Origin: Sulfuriferula sp.
Lineage (GTDB): Bacteria; Pseudomonadota; Gammaproteobacteria; Burkholderiales; Sulfuriferulaceae
DNA: 64,000 nucleotides
NCBI GenBank assembly: GCA_031291235.1
Contig: JARLJL010000022.1
Location: 509,072 to 573,071 of the forward strand
Reading direction: 5' to 3'
The notes below the pieces were generated by a model. The model was not told the origin of the DNA, did no database searches, and worked only from the letters and a program-made list of their open reading frames with translations. The number at the start of each line of letters is the position of its first letter. Within the stretch, counting starts at the first letter, position 1. Below, piece by piece: positions 18,460-27,709 of the stretch. Position numbers and translations under genes: made by a program.

Positions 18460-20460
18460 TCAATTCAACCCTGCCACGCGCTCCGCCTGCGCAACAGCAT
18501 GACATCTGACACTATGCGTCCCGCTCAATTGCATTTCATCCGGATAACGTTCCGTGCAAATCGGCATAGCTAATGGACAACGCATACGAAAATGGCAGCC
18601 GTCAGGTGGATGAGCAGCCGAGATGATGTCGCCGTTGACAATATTGGCCGCAGCAGGCCTGGTCAGGCTGGGTACAGCAGCCAATAACGCCTGTGTATAG
18701 GGGTGACGAGGCCGGGTAATTATCTCCTCGCTGCTGCCAGTCTCGACTATGCGCCCCAAATACATGACGGCAATACGCTGCGCAAGATAATCGGCAACCG
18801 GCAGATTATGGGTAATAAACAACAGGCTCAAATTAAACTCTGCCTGCAAGTCTTTGAGCAGATTAATAATTTGCGCCTGCACCGATACATCCAGCGCACT
18901 GGTGGGTTCATCGCATACGATCAGCTTCGGCTGTACCGCCAATGCCCGCGCAATGGCAATACGCTGGCGCTGTCCGCCGGAAAATTCGTGCGGATAGCGT
19001 TGCAATGCACGACTCGGCAAACCGACCTGATCCATTAATCCAACCAGAATTTGACTGCGACGTCCGGCGTTTTGCTCCACGCCGAGGGCTATCATCCCTT
19101 CTTCCAGCAGATCAATTACGCGAAGATGCGGATTCAACGAAGAAAACGGGTCCTGAAATATCATTTGCACATAAGCCCGCTGCTGATGCAGCTGACGCTT
19201 GCCCAGCGCACTCAAATCGACGCCATCCAGCAAAATTCGCCCTGCAGTTGCGGGTTGCAGCTGCACGATGGCCTTGCCTACCGTAGTCTTGCCACAACCC
19301 GATTCACCGACCAGCGCCAGTGTCTCGCCCTGATATATATGCAAATTAACGCCGTCGACAGCTTTAATCACATTACGCCGGTTCGCCCATAAACCTGAAT
19401 GCAACGGAAAATGCACGGCAAGGTCCGTCACCTGCAGCAACACCTTATCGGAAGCAACTGCCAGCTGTATGGTTTGCGCCACACTAACCGATTTGGGTAC
19501 AGCAGCCGTTTCCAGCAAATGGCAACGGGCAGCATGACCGTCAGCCAATGTCGTCCATCCAGGCGATTCTTCACGGCAGCGGCTGAACGCAAATTCGCAG
19601 CGTTCTGCAAAACGACAACCGATAAATTCGCTATCCAGCGCGGGCACATTACCGACGATATTGGCCAGACGGGCATCACGTTGGGTACGATCCGGCAAGG
19701 CAGCAAACAGTTTCAGGCTATATGGGTGCTGCGGATGATCGAAGAAAGCGGCGCGCGGGGCAATTTCCACCAATTCGCCCGCATACATTACGCCAACCTG
19801 ATCCGCCATTTCCGCGACCACACCCAGATCGTGCGTAATCAGCAGCATACCCATGCCGCGCTGTTGCTGTATGCGCCGCAGCAGCGCCAATACTTGTGCC
19901 TGTATGGTTACGTCCAGCGCCGTAGTCGGCTCATCGGCTATCAGCAAGGACGGATTGCCGGCCAGACTCATCGCGATCATCACCCGCTGTTTCATACCGC
20001 CGGAAAGCTGAAACGGATAAACGTTCAGACGCTTTGCCGCATCGGGTAAACCGACCGCTTGCAGCAGCGTCGCTGCCTCTTCACGTGCACCGCGTTTATG
20101 CAGGCGCCGATGACGGGTTAACGTCTCTATAACCTGTTCGCCTATGCTCAGCACAGGATTCAAACTGGTCATTGGCTCCTGAAATATCATGCCTATTTCG
20201 CCGCCACGCACGTCACGCATGGCAGATTCAGGCAACTTCAGCAAATCGCGTCCGTTAAAATCAATCCGCCCGGCCTGGATACGTGCTACTTCCGGCAACA
20301 AACGCATGATCGACAGCGCGGTCATCGATTTGCCGCTACCCGATTCTCCCAGCAAGGCAAACGTCTGGTGCGGCATCACGCTAAAACTCACACCGTCTAC
20401 AACACGCAGCTCCCCGAGACGCGTATGCAAGCCATCAATCCGAAGCAAAGGTACGATCAT
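18460..20460 (-). CDS. yejF: Peptide ABC transporter, fused dual ATPase (YejF-like)
   Basis: One 666-residue polypeptide carries two complete ABC ATPase domains of the oligopeptide (OppD/OppF) type. Walker A motifs are [12 protein letters not shown] (about 37-48) and [12 protein letters not shown]; signatures are [13 protein letters not shown] and [15 protein letters not shown]. Each half ends with the oligopeptide-transporter C-terminal cysteine region ([17 protein letters not shown] and [15 protein letters not shown]), which in relatives binds an iron-sulfur cluster. It drives import by the permeases encoded just upstream. The ATG overlaps the permease stop (ATGA). GsiA and DdpDF fusions are alternative names. 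Confidence 0.88.
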   Translation of the reverse strand: MIVPLLRIDGLHTRLGELRVVDGVSFSVMPHQTFALLGESGSGKSMTALSIMRLLPEVARIQAGRIDFNGRDLLKLPESAMRDVRGGEIGMIFQEPMTSLNPVLSIGEQVIETLTRHRRLHKRGAREEAATLLQAVGLPDAAKRLNVYPFQLSGGMKQRVMIAMSLAGNPSLLIADEPTTALDVTIQAQVLALLRRIQQQRGMGMLLITHDLGVVAEMADQVGVMYAGELVEIAPRAAFFDHPQHPYSLKLFAALPDRTQRDARLANIVGNVPALDSEFIGCRFAERCEFAFSRCREESPGWTTLADGHAARCHLLETAAVPKSVSVAQTIQLAVASDKVLLQVTDLAVHFPLHSGLWANRRNVIKAVDGVNLHIYQGETLALVGESGCGKTTVGKAIVQLQPATAGRILLDGVDLSALGKRQLHQQRAYVQMIFQDPFSSLNPHLRVIDLLEEGMIALGVEQNAGRRSQILVGLMDQVGLPSRALQRYPHEFSGGQRQRIAIARALAVQPKLIVCDEPTSALDVSVQAQIINLLKDLQAEFNLSLLFITHNLPVADYLAQRIAVMYLGRIVETGSSEEIITRPRHPYTQALLAAVPSLTRPAAANIVNGDIISAAHPPDGCHFRMRCPLAMPICTERYPDEMQLSGTHSVRCHAVAQAERVAGLN

Positions 20461-21866
20461 CGCTGCCTCCCGTGCGGGTCAAACGCATCGCGCACGCTAT
20501 CGGCAAACAGATTCGCTGCCAGCACCAGCGTAAACATCAGGCTAAATGCAGCCACTAGCGGCCACCATACCACCGGTTCGCGCGCCATCTCCAGCCGTGC
20601 AGTATTAACCATATTGCCCCAGCTCTGCATCGCCGGATCGACACCCACCCCCAGATAGGACAACACGGCTTCAGCCAGCACCAGACCGGAAAAATCCATC
20701 ACCACGCTAATCAGCACCAGATGATACAGATTCGGCAGAATATGCCGCCACATCAGGCGCCAGTCCGACACACCGAATGCCCGCGCGGCCTGCACGTAAT
20801 CCAACTCGCGTAATTTTAATGTCTCGCCGCGCAACAATCGGCACAAGCCGGTCCAGCTTGTCACCCCCAGTATCATGCACAGGAACAGCAAACGAAAATC
20901 GGTACGCGCTGCAGCACTATCGAACAGCGCCGGATGAGCCTCCATGTAAACCTGCATCAGCAATACTGCAGCGGCAATCAGCAATACCGACGGTATCGCA
21001 TTCAACGTAGTGTATATGTATTGAATCACATCGTCTATCCAGCCGCCAAAATATCCAGCACTGATGCCCAGCAATACTGCAAACGGCAGCATGATCAATG
21101 TCGTTAACGTGCCTATCAGCAAGCCGGTACGTATGCTCTTCACACTGTTATACAACACATCCAGCCCCACTTTGTCGGTACCGAATACATGATAGGCCGC
21201 TGCCAACTCAACCATCACGGCAATAACGACACTCAATATGGTCAGTGTCGTCAATGCCGTACGCCAGGGCAATCGATTATTCTCCCCCAGCAATTGCCGA
21301 TACAAGGCGCCCAAACCACATTTGCGGCGCATCGCCAACAGCCCCGCCCCCACTGCGGCCAGCAACGCAGCAAACAGCACCCCAATAACGCTGCCGCGCA
21401 TGATTCTATTCGTCACATCCCGCTGCCAGTCCTGCTGCGGATGCAGCAAAGACGCGCCGCCGAATTGCAGGCGTGGATAATCACGCAGCACCCGGCCACC
21501 CGGCTGCACCATGGTTTCCTTGACATACAGTCTGGTTGCCAGTGGTGCGGAATAGGTTTTCTCCTGGTGTTCGCGCAACGGTTGCAATAACGTGTCCAGC
21601 ACGCTGATGACCTCGACACTGTATTGCGGCGCATGACCGGGTTGCGCCGGCAACTGCGGACGATAATGCAAAGAATCAAGCAACCCTATGACCACAAAAA
21701 CCAGCAGAATCAATCCGCTGGCTACCGCCATCGGCATTTGTATCAGGCGCTGCCATGCATCGTGCAGCTGCCCGTGCGGATGCTTGCGGCTGAATGCAAA
21801 CAGTATTAATCCTGCCAGCGAAAAAATCAGTGCATCGGTCCACAACACCACAGGCTGCCAGCTCAT
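20457..21866 (-). CDS. yejE: Peptide ABC transporter permease, enlarged DppC/YejE type
   Basis: A 469-residue inner-membrane permease. The C-terminal 270 residues form a DppC-like domain: GTDKVGLDVLYNSVKSIRTG, then the EAA loop with TLKLRELDYVQAARAFGVSD and HILPNL, ending FADSVRDAFDPHGRQ. About 200 residues precede it with four extra hydrophobic helices (DALIFSLAGLILFAF, AVASGLILLVFVVIGLLD, GVLFAALLAAVGAGLLAM, TTLTILSVVIAVMVELAAA) and an extracytoplasmic loop of about 95 residues. Ordinary DppC or YejE proteins are about 300-340 residues. The start MSWQPVVLW at 21864-21866 overlaps the upstream permease stop (ATGA). Confidence 0.83.
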   Translation of the reverse strand: MSWQPVVLWTDALIFSLAGLILFAFSRKHPHGQLHDAWQRLIQMPMAVASGLILLVFVVIGLLDSLHYRPQLPAQPGHAPQYSVEVISVLDTLLQPLREHQEKTYSAPLATRLYVKETMVQPGGRVLRDYPRLQFGGASLLHPQQDWQRDVTNRIMRGSVIGVLFAALLAAVGAGLLAMRRKCGLGALYRQLLGENNRLPWRTALTTLTILSVVIAVMVELAAAYHVFGTDKVGLDVLYNSVKSIRTGLLIGTLTTLIMLPFAVLLGISAGYFGGWIDDVIQYIYTTLNAIPSVLLIAAAVLLMQVYMEAHPALFDSAAARTDFRLLFLCMILGVTSWTGLCRLLRGETLKLRELDYVQAARAFGVSDWRLMWRHILPNLYHLVLISVVMDFSGLVLAEAVLSYLGVGVDPAMQSWGNMVNTARLEMAREPVVWWPLVAAFSLMFTLVLAANLFADSVRDAFDPHGRQR

Positions 21867-22840
21867 GACAACCTCACCCGCGGATCGGCCCAGGCATAAG
21901 CGATATCGGTCAGCCACAACCCGAAGATATAAAGTACCGAACCGATAAATACCATGGCTCGGACTATGGCAAAATCCTGTGCCTGGATGGCATCGATCAC
22001 ATACGAACCCAGACCGGGGATGCCGAAGAACGACTCGGTCAGCAAACTACCCATGAATAACAGCGGCAATACCACAACCGCCCCTGTCAGTATCGGTATC
22101 ATGCCGTTCTGCAATACGTGACGGAACAGCACCCGCCATTCCGACAAACCTTTGGCGCGCGCGGTACGCACATAATCCTTGCTCATTTCCTCCAGAAAAA
22201 TACTGCGATACCAACGCGTGCCGCTCCCCATCCCGGCAACGATGGAAACCAGTACCGGCAGCAATACGAAACGCCAGCTATCCAGACCAGCCGCAAATCC
22301 GGAGATAGGCACCAGATGCCAAAGCTTGGCGAAAAAATATTGACCCGCAATGATATAAAACAGTCCGGATATCGACATCAGCACCACGGCTGTCACCACG
22401 CCCAGCCTGTCCAGATAAGTTGCGCGAAAGAACACCATCATCAGCGCAAAACTCACATTCACCAGTAAACCCAATACGAACACCGGTATGGCAATTGCCA
22501 GACTAGGTCCTGCGCGCGTTTTTATTTCTCGCGCAATGTCGCGTCCATCATCCGAAGCGCCGAAATCCAGCGCAAACATGCGCAAGGATTTATTAAAAAA
22601 AATGGTGTCGGTCAAACTGGATACGCCATGCTCGGCGCGATTGTAAAACAGCGGTTTGTCATAGCCATGTTCGACTTTCCATTGGGTAATCGCCTGCTCG
22701 GTCACATGCTTGCGCCCTACGTGCATCCGCGCCATGTCGTCCGGCGTATTGACGACGAAAAACAGCAGGAAAGTCAAAATATTGACCCCCAATAAAATCG
22801 GCACAGCGTAAAACAAACGCCGGATCAGGTACGCCATCAT
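21863..22840 (-). CDS. yejB: Peptide ABC transporter permease, DppB/YejB type
   Basis: A 325-residue inner-membrane permease beginning MAYLIRRLFYAVPILLGVN, the typical DppB/YejB N-terminal helix. Five further hydrophobic segments follow. The coupling EAA loop is DYVRTARAKGLSEWRVLFRH, and ESFFGIPGLGSYVIDAI is the family's C-terminal motif. The ATG at 22838-22840 overlaps the binding-protein stop as ATGA; the next codon is also ATG. Together with the enlarged partner it should form the membrane channel of the importer. Substrate is presumably peptides, but not provable from sequence. Confidence 0.86.
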   Translation of the reverse strand: MMAYLIRRLFYAVPILLGVNILTFLLFFVVNTPDDMARMHVGRKHVTEQAITQWKVEHGYDKPLFYNRAEHGVSSLTDTIFFNKSLRMFALDFGASDDGRDIAREIKTRAGPSLAIAIPVFVLGLLVNVSFALMMVFFRATYLDRLGVVTAVVLMSISGLFYIIAGQYFFAKLWHLVPISGFAAGLDSWRFVLLPVLVSIVAGMGSGTRWYRSIFLEEMSKDYVRTARAKGLSEWRVLFRHVLQNGMIPILTGAVVVLPLLFMGSLLTESFFGIPGLGSYVIDAIQAQDFAIVRAMVFIGSVLYIFGLWLTDIAYAWADPRVRLS

Positions 22841-24984
22841 TTCGCCACGCTCCGCTCCCGCTGCCGCCATGCCCATATCGCAGGCAATAGCAGCGCAAAT
22901 ATCAGCCCGCCCAAAGCCAGCAATGGCCACAATACCGGACGATTCCATTTTTTGCGCAGCTGCTGCCGCAGCAGCGGGTCGATCTTGCGATATTTCAGAG
23001 TGTTATTTGCGATGACGTTGGGTTTGGTAGGCGACATCCACGCCTGACGCAAACCGAATGCCTTGGGGAAGTAACCAAATAGCCAGGGCGAGTCTGTCCG
23101 TACGATATCCACCATCTGCCGGATAATGGCCAAACGCTCGGGACCGTTATCCAGATATTTCATCTTGTCGAACAAGGCATCGAATTGCGGATTCTGATAA
23201 TTGGCAACATTCTCCCCATTCTTCCCCACTTTCATGTTCGGTCCGTACAATAAGAACAGGAAATTCTCAGGATCGGGATAATCCGCATTCCAGCCCCATA
23301 CGAACATCTGTGCGCTACCATGGCGAATTTTATCCTGAAACCGGTTGTAATCGGTACTGCGCACAACTAGCTGTATATTCAGCTTGGCAAACTGCTTGAT
23401 CATCCAGTCGAACCCCGCTTTCGCATCGGGGCCGGCAGCCGGTGTATCCAGATACATCACCAGGGGCGCACCGGTTTTCGCATCGCGCCCATCAGGATAG
23501 CCGGCCTCGGCCAACAAGCGCTTTGCATCGCCAATAGGACGGCGCTCAACCTTACCGTTGACCAAATGATAAACCACAGGATTAAAATCGGCCCCGCTAT
23601 CGTCGTAACCATATATTCCCGGCGGGATCGGCCCTTGCGCTGGAATACCGCGTCCATTTGCAAATATGGAAATAAATTCCTCATAATCGACAGCAATGGC
23701 AATCGCCTGACGTAATTTTCGTGCACGCTCCGATACGCCGCCAACTACGCTATCCAGCATATTAAAGCCCACATAACTATTAGATGCCGTCACTGCTGTT
23801 GCCAGTCCCATGCCTTTGCGCCGCATTTCATCAGTCAACTGCGGCTGCCCCTGTGCATCCACCCGAATAGCCTGATCGAAGCTGTTGGAACCTATCCCCG
23901 ACAGATCATAATATCCCTGCAGAAACTTGTTCCAGTAGGGGATGGTTTCCTTCTCCAGACTGAATACTTCCTGATCGATAAACGGCAACGGCTTGCCGGC
24001 ATCGCGCAACAATCCCGCAGCGGCATCGCCCGGCTCCCCCGACACCGGATAATTATCGCCGTGATAATTAGGGTTGCGCGTCAATATCATTTGCCGATTC
24101 GGGTCGTTTTCGCTGAGCAGATACGGCCCCGTGCCGACAGGATGCCAGTCCAGCGTAAAATTGCGTTCAGTCATGCCGGGCTGATGATAAAAACGATCAA
24201 CTTCGGACGGAACCGGTGAAAAAAACGGCATGGCCAGCCAGTACAGAAACTGCGGGTATTTACCCTTGAGCCGGATACGATATGTGTAGCGATCGACAAC
24301 CTCGGCTCCGGCGAGTGGATAGCGATTCAGATCGAGATATGCGTTTTCCGGCAATCCCTGGGCCAGCACAGACAAACGGTCGGCATATTCCTGCAATCCG
24401 GCAATATGTTCTGACATCAGGCCGAGTATCGGAGAATTCACTTGAGGTGAAGCCAGACGTTTGATTTCATAAACATAATCGGCGGCAACCAACTCCCGTG
24501 TACCGAGCTGGCGGAAATCCTGCCAATGATGAATATGCCGCCAATCGTTTGCACTCAAATGCGCATAACGCAGTTGACCATGATCGTCGAGCGCAAAAGC
24601 AGGATGCGGCTGATAGTGTATGCCCGGACGTATGTGCAGCTCATATACGCTCTGGGCAATACTGTCAGGCGCAGCATCATGCGGCAATATTCGTCCTGCG
24701 GCATTCAGATAGGTTACGCTGGGCATGGCTGACAGTGTTTGCGGTATCAGCGTATAAGGCCGTTTCAGATAGTGGTATTGCAGCGGGGGTTCGTAAATCT
24801 GCGAAATGATTTCAGTCTCGTTGCTGCTGTACGATTGCGCCGGATCGAGATGTTTGGGACGCTCTTCAAACGAGGAATACAGAATATTTGCACCGCTGTC
24901 GTGTGCAGGATAGGGGTCGTTCCAGACATGCTGATCGCAGCCGGCCAGCAACACCGTGATGACAAATAACCAGATCCGATTCAT
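22837..24984 (-). CDS. Extracellular solute-binding lipoprotein (family 5) with C-terminal membrane helix
   Basis: A 715-residue peptide/nickel-type binding protein and first gene of the importer operon. It begins MNRIWLFVITVLLAGCDQ, a lipoprotein signal with lipobox LAGC. The family 5 fold shows PKHLDPAQSYSSNETEIISQ and QIYEPPLQYHY at the N-terminus, GTGPYLLSENDPNRQMILTRNPNYHG, and GWNADYPDPENFLFLLYG towards the C-terminus. After the fold there is a clear transmembrane helix (WPLLALGGLIFALLLPAIWA) followed by RQRERSVAK. Such a double anchor is unusual for binding proteins. YejA-like homologues are similar in length. Confidence 0.85.
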   Translation of the reverse strand: MNRIWLFVITVLLAGCDQHVWNDPYPAHDSGANILYSSFEERPKHLDPAQSYSSNETEIISQIYEPPLQYHYLKRPYTLIPQTLSAMPSVTYLNAAGRILPHDAAPDSIAQSVYELHIRPGIHYQPHPAFALDDHGQLRYAHLSANDWRHIHHWQDFRQLGTRELVAADYVYEIKRLASPQVNSPILGLMSEHIAGLQEYADRLSVLAQGLPENAYLDLNRYPLAGAEVVDRYTYRIRLKGKYPQFLYWLAMPFFSPVPSEVDRFYHQPGMTERNFTLDWHPVGTGPYLLSENDPNRQMILTRNPNYHGDNYPVSGEPGDAAAGLLRDAGKPLPFIDQEVFSLEKETIPYWNKFLQGYYDLSGIGSNSFDQAIRVDAQGQPQLTDEMRRKGMGLATAVTASNSYVGFNMLDSVVGGVSERARKLRQAIAIAVDYEEFISIFANGRGIPAQGPIPPGIYGYDDSGADFNPVVYHLVNGKVERRPIGDAKRLLAEAGYPDGRDAKTGAPLVMYLDTPAAGPDAKAGFDWMIKQFAKLNIQLVVRSTDYNRFQDKIRHGSAQMFVWGWNADYPDPENFLFLLYGPNMKVGKNGENVANYQNPQFDALFDKMKYLDNGPERLAIIRQMVDIVRTDSPWLFGYFPKAFGLRQAWMSPTKPNVIANNTLKYRKIDPLLRQQLRKKWNRPVLWPLLALGGLIFALLLPAIWAWRQRERSVAK

Positions 24985-25095
24985 GACTGCAAGTTTAACC
25001 CAGAAACAGCGGTTATAGGAATGTCACGAGCAAGCCGACACCTGGCGTGCAAATGCTTGTTATCTACCGCCAAGATCAACCGTATCATTACCGTA

Positions 25096-25125
25096 AAAAC
25101 TCCCGGCACAAAGTCCGGGAGTTTT
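25096..25125 (-). terminator. Intrinsic terminator after ppiD
   Basis: A perfect 11-bp stem, AAAACTCCCGG (25096-25106) pairing with CCGGGAGTTTT (25115-25125), closes an 8-nt loop. On the minus strand it ends in GTTTTTACGG. It lies 42 nt downstream of the ppiD stop and isolates ppiD from the transporter operon, whose promoter must lie in the remaining 110 nt (24985-25095), where I see no convincing consensus. Confidence 0.88.
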
Positions 25126-25166
25126 GCAATCTGCACTGAAAACGCTTGGGTGATGCTCAGCGCAAA

Positions 25167-27077
25167 TTACTGCGCCGTTTTTTCCATGGCATTCGCCTTG
25201 ATATCAATCTTGGCGGCCCGGCTCAATCCAGCCAGATAATCGGAGAAAGCCTGCTGAGTAACGATATTGCTCAGCTGTACCTGCATGGCTTTCAATTTCA
25301 GGGGATCGCTATCGGTGCCCGGCTGTACTCGCGTAATGCGCACCAATTGATAGCCACCGTCACTGCCCATGGCGCCAACATATGCCGGCAAAGCCTTTTC
25401 GTCTGCAGCAAAGATGCCTTCAATCAGCGTCGCTGCCACATTATCGGCATGGCTGCGACTCACTAACTGGAATGCGCTCCAATGCAATCCGGCAGGTTCC
25501 TTGCCGGCACGCAATTGCGCCAGCATCGCTTCACCCTGCTTTTGCACCAGCGCGCGCGTTTGCTGTTGCGTAATCAACTGCGTAATGGCCGCGCTCGCCT
25601 CGGCAAACGGACGTACGCCAGCCGGCTTATATTCAACCAGACGAGCCGATACCAGCACATTCGGCGCAACTTCTATTGCCTCGCTATTGCGCTTATTTTT
25701 AAGCACATCGTCCGAGAATAGCGCTTGCAGCATCTTGGGGGAATTCAATATTCCGGCACTCGCTCCGCCCTTTTGCGAGACCCAGTCGGAAGTCGCCAGT
25801 TTTATCCCCATCGCATTCGCAACTGACTGCAGTTCGGTAGATTGTTCATACACCTGATTGCTGAATTGTTCCGCTGCATCTGCAAAGCGTTTGCCGGCTT
25901 GCTGCTTTTCCAGCTCAACCTTGATGTCCGCCTTCACGGCATCGAAACTGCGCGCCTGTGCCGGCTTGATACCGGTCAACTGTATGATGTGGTAACCGAA
26001 ATCAGTCGCGATCGGTCCCTGGATCTCGCCCTGCTTCATGCCGAATACTGCATCGGCGAATGGCTTGACCATCGCATTGCGTGGGAACCAGCCCAGATCG
26101 CCGCCCTGCGCAGCCGATCCAGGATCGTTGGAGTTCTGTTTCGCCAACGCAGCAAAACTTGCCGGCGCCGCACTGACCTGCTTATATAGCTGTTCTGCCT
26201 TGGCCTTGGCTTCAGCGCGCTTTTGCGCGCTGTCGGTCGGAGAGACAGCAATCAGGATATGTCGCGCCTGACGCTGCTCAGGCTCGCTGTATTTGGCAAT
26301 ATTCTGATCGTAGTACTGTTTGAGCGTGGCATCGTCCACCGGTATTTGTTTTGCCATATCGTCCAGCGACAAAACCGCATATTGGAATTTACCCTGCGCC
26401 GGTACGCTAAACTCGGACTGGTGTGCATCGTAATAGGTCTTAATCTCCGCCGGAGTCACTTTGATCTGTTGCGCAAACTCGGCAGGATTAATCTTGAACA
26501 AACTGATTTCGCGCTGCTGATCGAATGCAGCGGTAAACGTTTTAGTTACGCTAGATGGCATAATGGCCGATTGCGAGAACGCCGCACGCATATCGTTCAT
26601 CAATAATTCCTGACGCACACGCTGCTCAAACCCGGTAATCGTCATGCCTTGCTGACGCAACAATTGCTCATAGCGTGCATCGGAAAACTGACCGTTCTCC
26701 TGGAAGGCAGGAATCGCACCGATAAATTTTGCCAATTGCGCATCGCTTATCAACATGCCAACCTTATGCGCCGTACCGATCAGCAATTGCTGTTTGATCA
26801 GATCGTCCAGTATGGACTGACGGACTTTCGGGTCATCCAATATGGCAGGATCGAAGCTTGCCCCCATTGATGCAGCAAGTTCATTTTGTTGATCCTTGAT
26901 CGCTCGGTCGAATGCCTGGCGACTGATTTTATCACCGTTAACCGTTGCTACCGCTGTATCGCCGCCACGGTTATTAAGATAGGAATCAATTCCAAATAAC
27001 GCAAAAGGGATGGTAATTAAAGCTAAAATAACTTTAGCCATCCAGCCATGGGTACGCTCACGAATCGAGTCTAGCAT
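25167..27077 (-). CDS. ppiD: Periplasmic folding chaperone / peptidyl-prolyl isomerase PpiD
   Basis: A 636-residue inner-membrane-anchored periplasmic chaperone that assists outer-membrane and secreted proteins near the Sec translocon. The N-terminus is [20 protein letters not shown] with one membrane helix (about 13-30), followed by a SurA_N_3-like domain and a parvulin domain near 265-365 ([44 protein letters not shown]). A second, less conserved C-terminal parvulin-like region follows. It lies downstream of hupB and two tRNAs, as in many proteobacteria, but after a strong terminator, so it needs its own promoter near 27080-27105. Confidence 0.94.
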   Translation of the reverse strand: MLDSIRERTHGWMAKVILALITIPFALFGIDSYLNNRGGDTAVATVNGDKISRQAFDRAIKDQQNELAASMGASFDPAILDDPKVRQSILDDLIKQQLLIGTAHKVGMLISDAQLAKFIGAIPAFQENGQFSDARYEQLLRQQGMTITGFEQRVRQELLMNDMRAAFSQSAIMPSSVTKTFTAAFDQQREISLFKINPAEFAQQIKVTPAEIKTYYDAHQSEFSVPAQGKFQYAVLSLDDMAKQIPVDDATLKQYYDQNIAKYSEPEQRQARHILIAVSPTDSAQKRAEAKAKAEQLYKQVSAAPASFAALAKQNSNDPGSAAQGGDLGWFPRNAMVKPFADAVFGMKQGEIQGPIATDFGYHIIQLTGIKPAQARSFDAVKADIKVELEKQQAGKRFADAAEQFSNQVYEQSTELQSVANAMGIKLATSDWVSQKGGASAGILNSPKMLQALFSDDVLKNKRNSEAIEVAPNVLVSARLVEYKPAGVRPFAEASAAITQLITQQQTRALVQKQGEAMLAQLRAGKEPAGLHWSAFQLVSRSHADNVAATLIEGIFAADEKALPAYVGAMGSDGGYQLVRITRVQPGTDSDPLKLKAMQVQLSNIVTQQAFSDYLAGLSRAAKIDIKANAMEKTAQ

Positions 27078-27102
27078 TGATGATCACCGTATAAAATATA
27101 CG

Positions 27103-27131
27103 AAAAAAAAGGCGAACCTAGGTTCGCCTTT
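27103..27131 (-). terminator. Strong intrinsic terminator of the hupB-tRNA-Val-tRNA-Asp transcript
   Basis: A perfect 24-nt palindrome, AAAGGCGAACCT (27108-27119) with its complement (27120-27131), is followed on the minus strand by a run of eight T residues (27103-27110 region). It begins 6 nt after the tRNA-Asp CCA end. GC-rich stem plus uninterrupted T-tract make this the clearest terminator in the window. Confidence 0.93.
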
Positions 27132-27136
27132 CATGT

Positions 27137-27213
27137 TGGCGGAGTGGACGGGACTCGAACCCGCGACCCCCGGCGTGACAGGCCGGTATTCTAACCAACT
27201 GAACTACCACTCC
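27137..27213 (-). tRNA. tRNA-Asp (GTC)
   Basis: A 77-nt cloverleaf with CCA encoded. Acceptor GGAGTGG pairs with CCACTCC, the discriminator is G, the anticodon loop CTGTCAC presents GTC, and the T arm is GCGGG-TTCGAGT-CCCGT. It follows tRNA-Val by 15 nt and precedes the terminator. Anticodon and stems are unambiguous. Confidence 0.97.
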
Positions 27214-27228
27214 AAAACAATATAAAAC

Positions 27229-27304
27229 TGGTGGGTGCTGAGGGGTTCGAACCCCCGACAATCGCCTTGTAAGGGCGGTGCTCTACCAACTGAGCTAAGC
27301 ACCC
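27229..27304 (-). tRNA. tRNA-Val (TAC)
   Basis: A 76-nt cloverleaf with CCA encoded. Acceptor GGGTGCT pairs with AGCACCC, discriminator A, anticodon loop CTTACAA presenting TAC. The top pair of the anticodon stem (27-43) is a C-A mismatch; the other stem pairs are intact apart from one G-T pair in the T stem. Its 5' end is only 11 nt after the hupB stop codon, so it is probably cut out of the hupB message by RNase P. Confidence 0.96.
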
Positions 27305-27315
27305 AGGAAAGTCGA

Positions 27316-27588
27316 CTAGTTTACAGCATCTTTAAGGGTTTTGCCAGCGCGAAATTTCGGAACTTTCGCTGCCTTGATTTTGATGGATTTGCCAGTTTGA
27401 GGATTACGGCCATCGCGTTCAGCGCGTTCGCCAACGTAGAAGGAACCAAAACCAACCAAAGTAACCATTTCACCATTTTTCAACGATGCCGTAACAGCGG
27501 CAACAGTTGCATCTAACGCACGTCCGGCAGCGGCCTTGGAAATGTCAGCCGATTCAGCGATAGCATCAATCAATTCAGATTTATTCAC
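27316..27588 (-). CDS. hupB: DNA-binding protein HU
   Basis: A 90-residue histone-like protein that bends and compacts DNA. It reads [26 protein letters not shown], with the core [30 protein letters not shown] that forms the DNA-binding beta arms and proline tip. The start codon is GTG (27586-27588) after an AAGGGG ribosome site. The gene follows lon and precedes two tRNAs and ppiD, the common proteobacterial order. A good sigma-70 promoter lies 47 nt upstream. Confidence 0.97.
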   Translation of the reverse strand: MNKSELIDAIAESADISKAAAGRALDATVAAVTASLKNGEMVTLVGFGSFYVGERAERDGRNPQTGKSIKIKAAKVPKFRAGKTLKDAVN

Positions 27589-27634
27589 GTGTATCCCCTT
27601 CTGTTAAGTTTTACAGGAAAACCCTGCAACCCGC

Positions 27635-27664
27635 TTTATAACAAGCCGCAAAACCTTGTGTCAA
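27635..27664 (-). promoter_or_regulatory. Sigma-70 promoter of hupB and the downstream tRNAs
   Basis: On the minus strand a perfect TTGACA (27659-27664) is followed after 18 nt by TATAAA (27635-27640, five of six). The predicted leader is about 40 nt. The -35 element lies in the loop of an inverted repeat (ACAAGCCGC at 27641-27649 with GCGGCTTGT at 27665-27673) that could act as a lon terminator or an operator. Confidence 0.7.
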
Positions 27665-27709
27665 GCGGCTTGTGGCGATTTTACCGACAAATTCGCAATT
27701 AAGTCAAAA

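Noticed and set aside
27137..27304. tRNA genes as integration site of a genomic island
   Set aside because: No integrase, no partial tRNA repeat and no foreign gene nearby; the hupB-tRNA-ppiD order is normal.
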